From Nemertoderma westbladi (taxonomy: Eukaryota; Xenacoelomorpha; Nemertodermatida; Nemertodermatidae), in contig JAUCBJ010008900.1 in the NCBI GenBank assembly GCA_032718475.1, positions 1 to 45,966 of the forward strand: 45,966 nucleotides of DNA, given 5' to 3'. The notes below the pieces were generated by a model, which was given only the letters and a program-made list of their open reading frames with translations, was not told the origin of the DNA and searched no databases. The position numbers were made by a program, and so were the translations under genes. Positions within the stretch are counted from its first letter, which is position 1. Each line of letters begins with the position of its first letter. Below are positions 23,721 through 31,900 of the stretch, one piece after another.

Positions 23721-24051
23721 TCGTGCTGCGCGAAGTCCCCACGAACGTGTTTTGTTTGATTACTGTCTGGGTTGTAGAGTAGAGTGATAATACTTGGCAG
23801 AGAAAGTACTTCTTTGTTAGTTGCCCTTCCTATTGAATGCATTACCAGGCCATCTCTATACATTTTTCAAGAGTGCCAGCTGGTGTTTTATCATTGCGCC
23901 TATGACAATTTTCGTGTTTTGGGGTTATTTTTCGAAATAAAACAAGTTGAGATGTTTCAATTTAAACCGCGATTTCACAAGTACCCTTAGAAATCTATTT
24001 TCATGGTCCATGCAAAATTTCATCAAAATCGTTAGAGCCGTTTTTGCTCAA
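23721..24051. other. Intronic spacer, possibly the 3' end of an old retroposon
   Basis: No gene recognised. Just before the CAGTAGT tract is AATTTCATCAAAATCGTTAG followed by AGCCGTTTTTG, a phrase reminiscent of the 3' ends of some invertebrate retroposons. With the repeat tail that follows, an eroded non-LTR 3' end is possible but unproven. Confidence 0.3.
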
Positions 24052-24117
24052 GGTCAGTAGCCAGTAGCCAGTAGTCAGTAGTCAGTATTCAGTAGTCAGT
24101 AGTCAGGAGTCAGTAGC
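24052..24117. repeat. CAGTAGY heptamer microsatellite
   Basis: About nine copies of a 7-base unit CAGTAGT/CAGTAGC, with variants CAGTATT and CAGGAGT. It lies about 50 bp into the intron beyond the donor of the crystallin-like exon. Confidence 0.85.
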
Positions 24118-24169
24118 TTTTTTTTTCTTACAGTAATGAAGTCTAACGACTTGCTAATTATATACTTAC

Positions 24170-24343
24170 TCATAAAGTATCCAAGTACCATTGGTCACTA
24201 TTGCTGATGAGACGACGTTGTTAAACCCAGCTTTAGCGAGATCCGGATATGAATCATCAAGAACCAACATGGTTCCTTCAAAGAGCTTGAAGTCGAACAA
24301 AGCGATAGTTGGACTGTTTCCATCTCGTGTGATCGCACGGGCA
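24170..24343 (-). CDS. Internal exon of a beta/gamma-crystallin-like gene (first Greek-key motif)
   Basis: A 174-base internal exon. The acceptor is a strong pyrimidine tract ending CCCCTTAG and the donor is GA|GTAAGT. It starts with the last base of a codon and ends with two bases, so it is phase 2 at both ends and symmetric. It encodes about 57 residues beginning ARAITRDGNSPTIALFDF and ending VTNGTWILY. Visible family features are the Greek-key signature F-x4-F-x-G (FDFKLFEG), the calcium-site pattern NNVVSS, and the W-x-LY that opens the second motif. It joins in frame to 17431-17575 to complete one two-motif domain, one motif per exon. An upstream exon must supply the first two bases of its split codon; none was found before 25.5 kb. 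Expression and start codon are therefore unknown. Confidence 0.82.
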
Positions 24344-24943
24344 CTAAGGGGAGAAATAGACATGTAGACTTGTATAGTGACTTGTCTACCATTAAAGCAT
24401 TAATGGTGTTTAAATTGTTATAGGTAAAAACTATCTAGCGAAATATGGTTAATTTACATTTCAGAAAAAGATAGACATAATATTGAAGATAGAGGGAATA
24501 CCTCTAAGGGGATAGATGGGATAATCTTTAATAATTATTGAATAAGGGGTAAGAAACTCCTAATCGATAGGTTTGTTTATTGTAAAAACATGAGGAATGA
24601 TCGAAATAGGCAATGTAAATAAGAGCATTAATATATGATTTATATAAAAATGAAGCTGCAGTGACAAGAAGTAGTTTTAGAAGACAGCTCACCACGTTTT
24701 CGAAACCATTGAGAGTATTTGGTTGATAAGATTTGATATAGAGCATTGCAATTCACAGCACAATGTTAAGAGACACTTTAATAATACAAATTCTCTACTC
24801 GAAATATTGACCACTGAGAAGGCACATACTGGTATATAGAATAACAATATGCATTGAACGGATGAACAATGCTACTTTAGTTTGATATGGATTCACATAA
24901 GAAATAACAAGATATTTTTATTGTCATATGACGCATAATCAAT
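24344..24943. other. Upstream intron of the crystallin-like gene, no exon seen
   Basis: AT-rich sequence. A 72-codon minus-strand frame at 24528-24746 contains NGFENVVS, which loosely resembles the crystallin motif, but it has no acceptor and its possible donor is in the wrong phase. No RNA gene seen. Confidence 0.4.
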
Positions 24944-25511
24944 TAAGATAAGATAAGATATTTTATTAGAGGAGACACCTCGGCTAGTGCAGCACACATA
25001 ACATTGATAAACAACACACTTATATCATTAAAATTTACGACACGAAGTGACTTATGCACCAGCTAAACTAAGATTAAGTAAAATTATACACTTCAATAAA
25101 ACATAGTTAAAATCAATATTAAACGTTACAGATTTCGATCAAATTTTATATATTTTTTAAAATCCACAGTAAGTAATTTCGACTTAAAAACGTTAAGAGA
25201 CGGACTATTCACCACATTAGTAGGTAAATCGTTCCATATGTTAACAACACGGTTGAAAAATACGTTCTCAACACAGTTTGTATTGCACTTTGACCCACGA
25301 ATTTTGAAACGATGTCCTCTGGTAATGCAATTTCTTAATACGGTAAAATAGTCATTGCACCTAAGATTAACTAGACCGTGCATTATCTTAAAAGTGTATA
25401 CCAAGTCAGCGTGTATCCTACGTAGTTCTAGTGGCTGTAGGCCTAGATATGTCAATCTCTCAATATATGGGATATCTGGGTCCAGATGACAACGAAAAAA
25501 CAGACGCCTTG
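24944..25511 (-). mobile_element. 5'-truncated CR1/Jockey-like non-LTR retrotransposon fragment
   Basis: The minus strand encodes the C-terminal tail typical of CR1/Jockey-type reverse transcriptases. Translation starting at the right edge reads RRLFFRCHLDPDIPYIERL, then RRIHADLVYTFKIMHGL and FFNRVVNIWNDLP, ending near 25126. About 180 bp of 3' UTR follows, ending in AATAAAATA and a short (TTATC)3 tail at about 24944-24960, as expected for this group. The catalytic RT and endonuclease domains are absent. The reading frame is cut exactly where the BEL LTR starts (25512). The BEL element may therefore have inserted into a longer copy, or the fragment may have been 5'-truncated already. Confidence 0.8.
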
Positions 25512-27030
25512 TGTAAAAGCTTTTGCGTAATTAGCCGGTTATTTTCCCCGTAAAGTACTCTGTAGTTGGTTTACTGGGCATAAAAAGGCCGTGTCCTTAC
25601 TGTACTGGTGTTTTAGAGGACATAAAAGCCATTTCTTCTGTATTTGTACTTTAGAGGACATAATCCGCAATTTCGGGACGCAATAAGCTCAATACTCTTG
25701 AAAACAGTGTCGCTACCATGACGACGGCTAACAGCTGATATTGCCACGTCGACATTTCTTTGTTTCTTTGTTCTCTCGTTGTTCGGTCGACCAATCAGAG
25801 CGTTTTTTGTCTCTGTGTTGGAGGTGGATACAGAAACTCAGGAATTCAGTGTTATGTTTTTGCCCAGAGCCTAAGAACACCGGCTTTTGGCACCTCCGTG
25901 TTTCAGTCTTTAGTCTTACATTAGTAGGCTTAATTATAGAACGTATATCTGTTATCTACCTACTTACTTACTCACTCACTATCCATAAACTATTAATCTT
26001 ACAAATCTTACTAATATTACTGCATTTACTGTCGGTTATTCGTTATATTTGTTGATTAAATATTATATCGGAATACTGATCAATAGTCAGACACCCCACC
26101 TTCTTGATATACTAAAGGTTAGAGAGACCGGTTACAGATAAACGATTGCGACCTATGTTAAGTGGTTTGGAGTGAATTTAATGCTATTTCATAGGCCCGA
26201 CATAAATTGTCTGTTGCTCTCTTTATACGTGACTAAATTTAGTGAAGGTCGGCAGGTTAGTGTGCAGTATTGTGCAGCATTGTGTATGAGTGTAACTGAT
26301 AACAAAGCATCTCCTAAAGAATGCGCCATATACGTGAATCTGTAGCCTTTTCGTTGTGTCTAGTTTAAGTCATAACTCTGTTTACATATTTAGAGCGCCA
26401 CGTCCTAAAGGAACTGTTAATATTTCCCGAAAGTGAATAATATTTGTCAGAGATTATATATTACGATCAGTCGAATAATACAGTAGGCTTACACCATCAA
26501 TCATTAAGCTTCCGAATTCAGTCTCCCGGGTATATCCAGCGGGTGAATGATTGCGCATAGACTGGCTTCGGCTAATGTAGTGTATCAAATACTCGTCATA
26601 GGCTAAAGACTATCTATCATCCAAAAGACATTCTAATTTTGGCAGGTTAAACTGTCAAAGGTCTTCAAAAGCGCAAACAATAACAGATATTCGGTTCTGA
26701 TTGCGGTGTAGGCAATAAATACAGTCTAATATTGTTTTTGGTAAAAACAATAACAGATATTGCTTCTGGATTGCGGCGTAAGCAATCAAGTCGAAAGTAC
26801 CGGTCGACCGGTAACCAGTAGGCCTGACTGCCTGATCATCCGGACCGGTACCTACAGTAGTACAGGTACAGCAGTATTATTCGATTGTGGTATTGTATAC
26901 CGGTAGGCTGTTTAAGAGATTAGGGACTGTACACCCCTTGTTTCTTTTGGAGCTTACTTATTTCTGTCAGTTTTATTTATTTGTAGGCCAGTATTGAGCA
27001 GAAGGCGTGTAAGCCTGCTCAGATTGTACA

Positions 27031-27609
27031 GATAATTTGTAGGCTTGACTGTTGTCTAACTGTTGTTAAGTCTGAACGGATTGCAGTGTGTGTAGAGCAT
27101 CTGTCCGATGAAGTGCTAGTTAGGAAAGTAGGGGCTTCAAGTGCTGTGAGGTAAACCCCCTGTGAAAGAATAAGTCGTACTACTGGGTTAGAACGCATAC
27201 TAACTAATCATTTCGGAGTCTGCATATACTGTAGTGTATTTGGGCTTGATAGTAGTCTGCCATCGTTTAGTCTGTACTTTGTTTGTGTAGTCTGTACGGG
27301 TAGCGTGTAATTTTATTTAGATAATTTGTAGGCTGGATAGTTGTCTGGCTGTTGTTGGGTTTGAGGAAATTTCGGTGTGTGTAGAGCATCTGTCCGATAA
27401 AGTGCTAAGTTAGGAAAGTAGGGGCTTCAAGTGCTGTGAGGTAAACCCCCTGTGAAAGAATAAGTCGTACTACTGGGTTAGAACGCATACTAACTAATCA
27501 TTTCGGAGTCTGCATATACCGTAGTTTGTTTAGGCTTGATAGTAGTCTGTCAGTATTTGGTCTGCATTTTGTTTGAGTAGTCTGTACGCATAGCGTAATA
27601 TTTATTATT
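27031..27609 (+). repeat. 289-bp tandem duplication inside LTR/leader A
   Basis: Two diverged copies, beginning GATAATTTGTAGG at 27031 and 27320. The best preserved core of each contains GAAAGAATAAGTCGTACTAC and GGGTTAGAACGCATACTAAC. The same duplication with the same 289-bp spacing is present in LTR/leader B, so it predates the split of the two subfamilies. Confidence 0.9.
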
Positions 27610-28562
27610 CAGAGTTTATGCGATTATTCGCAACATTCATTCCCCAAGTTTGTTCCTACAGTAATTGTGTTTGTTATACATACCGTTATAGTTAAACTAA
27701 CCCCGGTACTACATCAGGGCTGCTCGGCGTAGGTAAAGACTGGAGATTTTGTGCTTTGGTCACTCCGGCAGATACCGTGGTTCTTTTGGCTGTTCAAGTA
27801 TTTTTAACTACTGATTATTTGTTATACAAGTACTTGTACCTAATTTAGGGTTTAGTGTACAGTACTTTCCGAAGGTGATTAGTGTGTAGGCAGTATATTT
27901 GTGTTGTAAAGTGGTTAATAGGCAAGTTGGTTCTGGTAGACCGCGATAATTAACTTCTGGGTAGGAACACTCCGTGATACATAACGTAGTACCTATAGCG
28001 ATACGGTTATAGGTCGTCAGGCGGTGGTATTTTCCTATCTGGACAGCGCAGTATATTTACTACTGCTTATTATTTTCAAATACCGTAGTAATCTGTCCGT
28101 TGTAATAACCAGATATTCTAACCCTTTGTTAGGCTGGTTAGTAGACTTCTTGTAAAATTACCCTAAAAATTTGTATTTGTGTATTTGTAATTAAATTTTT
28201 GTGTTTATTTAGAGATTGTAATCTCAACCCGAATTGTACGTAATTTGTAGTATTAAGTAACTTAGGTAAATTAGAATTATTTGTTTTAGTGTCTAACAAG
28301 TAGCACTCCACTGAGAGCGCACAGCTTATGTGTAGTGACTCCCCCAGAAATAATAACATTTATTTCAAACATTGACAAAACCCATTAAACGGGTATATAT
28401 ATATTATAAATCAACTCAAACGATTTATAAATAGTAGGCCTGCCATATAACAATTAGGTCTCAATATCAGTTGGACTACTGCTCAAATAACGGTAATAAA
28501 GTAAGTTAAAGTAACCAAGTAACCCTTAAAATTCAGAAATTCAATTATTTAAAATAATTGAT

Positions 28563-28814
28563 ATACCGGTATTTACAATAGGCTTATTATCTTTATTTTC
28601 ATAAACTTAGGCTGAAATCATACCGGTATTCTGTAATTAATTCTAGTTAATAATTATACTTATATTTATATACACTATAAGTGTAAACTGCATACCGGTA
28701 TTCACGATAGGCCTATTATATATTTATATATATTTGTGCTAAAATTATATACCGGTATTCTGTAAAAAACCTAGTCTGTAATAATACTTATATATACCAT
28801 AAGCATACCGGTGT
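28563..28814. repeat. Five phased ATACCGGTAT palindromes upstream of gag (element A)
   Basis: ATACCGGTAT begins at 28563, 28620, 28692 and 28749, and a variant ATACCGGTGT at 28805, giving spacings of 57, 72, 57 and 56. Between them lie TATA-rich and AATAGGCTTATTAT/ATAGGCCTATTAT stretches. The arrangement is kept in the second element. Function unknown; dyad protein-binding or RNA-structure roles are possible. Confidence 0.85.
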
Positions 28815-28949
28815 TCTAACATTATATATATATCACGCTACACTGAGTAGCAGTATCGGTAATTAATTACTAGGCTAGCAGTTAATGCTGAATTACTAGA
28901 CTTGCTTAGACTGTAATATAGCAGTAGGCATTCAACTGTGCAAACAAAC

Positions 28950-31900
28950 ATGTCTGATACTAAGCAGAACCTGTCAGACAGTTTATTAGATGCAACTATC
29001 TGCGACTCAGATAAGGGTGTAGAACCGTCTACACCTAAGTTCAGTTCACCTCCCACTGTGAGGAAGGTCATCCCTCCAGTAGTAATAGAAGAACCTAAGC
29101 TGGTCCAGCATCGTAGGTCTATCATAGGCACTCGAGCTCAGGTCAAGCGGGACCAAGAAGCAGCGGAACAGCAACAACCCGCGAGCCAAGAACTTATTTC
29201 TCAGCGGCCCTACAGTTCCAGTAGTGAGGATACTGTAGAGCTGACACCCGAGCGCGGAGCAAAGATGACGGATGCGGTTTATTCGGATCCCCTTCTCATC
29301 CTGCCTGCAGCCGTACTCACTAGGATATTGATTGCGGTGGAAGAACACCAGATCGATTGGGCGAGAACTAAGCAATCGACTAAAGATAGTTATGCGGGAT
29401 ACACAAAGGAAGAACTGAAGTCTATTGTTGAGTCGCAATGGAACTTCCCCGGACCCGGACTCCCGTTTGATTTATCAGAAGCTGCCTGGGAAGACATACA
29501 CCGGATGGGAGTAACCAAGGAGACCATCGATCCAGCTGTGTGGAAGAGGTCCGCAGCCGGATACGCACAGGGATTCTTCAGCTCTATGGAGCGAGTAAAA
29601 GAACAACTGTTCCAACAACCTCAAGGACCTCAAGAGCAGGGACAACTGCTTTATCAAGTTAGAGAAAGAATTCTGCGAATCAGGCTAATATTATCGGCCT
29701 TTGAAGAGGCTTCTAAAAGAAGACAAGACACGTCGTTGCAAGTTGCCGTAAAGACTTGGTTTCAACGGGTGAGTCTCCAGGTTCAAGGAACAGCTCAGTG
29801 GAAAGCTCAGCTGGAGGAGCGCTCAACCCATGGAGAATCAACAGACGCTACTTTTTCCCAAGTGGAAAGTGAAGCGATGGCAGAGAAACCGCATAAGAGG
29901 GATGCCATTGACATCTATCTGTCAGACTATCAGCGTTTTTTGGGAGATGAAGAGTTGAGGAGAAGGCTAGATGGACTTAGCCCTAATAGTGAAGGAGCCC
30001 AGCGTGTGTTGGACGCAATTGATGTGGATAGGTTAGCGGCGAACCAAGCTAAATTCGATGAACAACTCCGCATCGCTAGAGACCAAGAAGAAAGGGTGAA
30101 GAAAAAACGCATAGAAGACAGAAAGAAAGCAGCAGTAGCAGCTGCAGAAGCCGAAAGGAAAGCAGCCGAAGAGGAAAGTAAAGCAGCCGAAATGGAAAGA
30201 AAAGCGGCAGCTGCAGCGGCAGAGGCAGAAGCAGAAGCGAAAAGAAAAGCGGCAGCGGCAGAGGCAGAAGTGAAAAGAAAAGCAGCTGAAATGGAAAGAA
30301 AAGCGGCAATGGCAGCGGCAGAAGCAGAACGGATAGCGGCTGAAGAGATCGCCCAATTAGAATTGGAAAATATTCAGGAGAATCAAGACTGCATAAATAA
30401 ACAGTTAACAGCTAGTAATATGCAGATGATGAATCGATCTACTCCCAAAAGACAGGGATATACATCATCTGAGGAAGGCGATACCACCAATACTGAAGGC
30501 AAAAGAAATAGATCTCACCTAAGCAGACGTAAAAGAACATTCCACCGTCAGAAATTGCCTGATTTGCCTCCAGCTGTTAGAAGGCAACTAAATAACACCA
30601 ACTTAGGTAGTACAGAACCCACAGACCAAATAATTACAATAGAAAGACTCCCTACTATAGTAGATGAGCCTGAAATAATTAGGCCTGTTCCCGAAGCCAC
30701 CCTTTCGGTCGTAGAGACACCTGTACTCCCTGAACCTACCTCTCAATTCCCTTTGCACAGCACTAAGCTACCTGTGCCCAGTAGAACAGCCCATGAGACA
30801 GTTCAGGTCCTAGACTCCGAGCGAAATATTCATGATTTGTCGCCCGTCGTCCCTCGTCCGCCCGCTTCAACGTTGGCGAATCCCGCTTCGGCGGTTGAAT
30901 GGGTGGATGAGAGACGACGGGGGATGGATCTCCTGCTCGGACAGATGCAGGAGACCGTTCAGCAATTCAAGGGCACAGTAAGGGAAAGTAGATTAGAGTT
31001 GCAAGAAGTGCAGCAAAGTATCGCGCTAGAACGCGATAAATTAGTAAATACACAAAAGGGTATACCAACACCCCCTGTAACAATGTGTCAACCTGTTAGG
31101 TCTGAAGTATTTCATGCGCAAGGTGTGGAGCCTACACGCATCTATACTGCTAGTGAAGTAGAAACTCCTATAGTAAACCCTATTCAGGGTAATTATAAAC
31201 CTGTTGATAATAATATTCCACATAGACCTGATCATAATCCGAGAAATTTATATACCGATAATTCTATATTCAATAATACGATGGCTCAAGAAAGTTTTAC
31301 GCGTCAAATGGCTAGAACCGAAGCCCGTCAGGCGGTAAAGGTTGGAGAGATCGTCAAGTTCAATGGAGATGAGATGAAATGGTTACCTTTTAATGAATAT
31401 TACAAAGATAACATACAGAACTCTGTGCTATCTAATGGAGAGAAACTTAGATTCCTCATCGAGTGCTTGGAAGGATCTCCCAAGTTAATGGCATTAAAGT
31501 TTATTGGACATCCAGACGGATTAAGACAAGTTTGGGATACACTAAACATCAGGTATGGTAATAGGAATAACATAGCTGGGTATTTGTATGCAAAGTTGGT
31601 AGCGCCCCGAAAGTTTATTAGCAGCGGAATTATAGAGTTTTCCGATGAGATTCAGGAGATCTGCAGACAATTCGATTGGCTAGGTAAGTCTCATGAGTAT
31701 CAGAATGCTATGGTTATTAGAGCAGTGGCTTCTACTTTACCGAAGGGTGGAGTAGGTACACGCTGGGATAAGAAAGTGTTATATATGATGGAACAACAAC
31801 GACGAGACCCTACCATGGCTGATCTCATGTCATTCCTAGATGGAGAAGTGAAATTACAGCTCCTGAAACTGTCCAGAGAGAAGACACCGGAAAACAAGGT

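Larger units (their letters stand above)
25512..28949 (+). mobile_element. BEL/Pao element A: 5' LTR plus untranslated leader
   Basis: The left end is defined by TGTAAAAGC, which is also the first sequence of the LTR at 34497 in a completely different context. The 3.4 kb before the gag start is colinear with 34497-37900 but diverged, with substitutions and small indels throughout. The boundary between LTR and leader, and the primer-binding site, could not be fixed because every LTR in the window is followed by the same leader. Contents include ACCAATCAGAGCG (about 25790), a palindrome-rich conserved block (26798-26855), a 289-bp duplication (27031-27609), TATATATATATTATAAATC (about 28393) and five ATACCGGTAT-type palindromes (28563-28814). 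Confidence 0.8.

Noticed and set aside
23784-23990. 68-codon plus-strand frame
   Set aside because: No recognised domain, lies in an intron of the minus-strand gene and has no splice or promoter support.
24528-24746. Minus-strand frame with NGFENVVS, possibly another crystallin exon
   Set aside because: No acceptor site, poor match outside the short motif, and the possible donor GTGAGC is in phase 0 while the next exon needs phase 2.
26181-26345. Small LTR-internal frame of 54 codons, open in both subfamilies (partner 35228-35395)
   Set aside because: Length and frame are kept without indels, and a central VQYCAALCMS block is identical. However, most other codon changes between copies alter the residue, so there is no sign of protein-level selection.
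30033-30356. Minus-strand frames opposite the Ala/Lys-rich part of gag (also at 38984-39307)
   Set aside because: They are shadows of a GC-rich repetitive coding stretch, with low-complexity F/C/R/L content.
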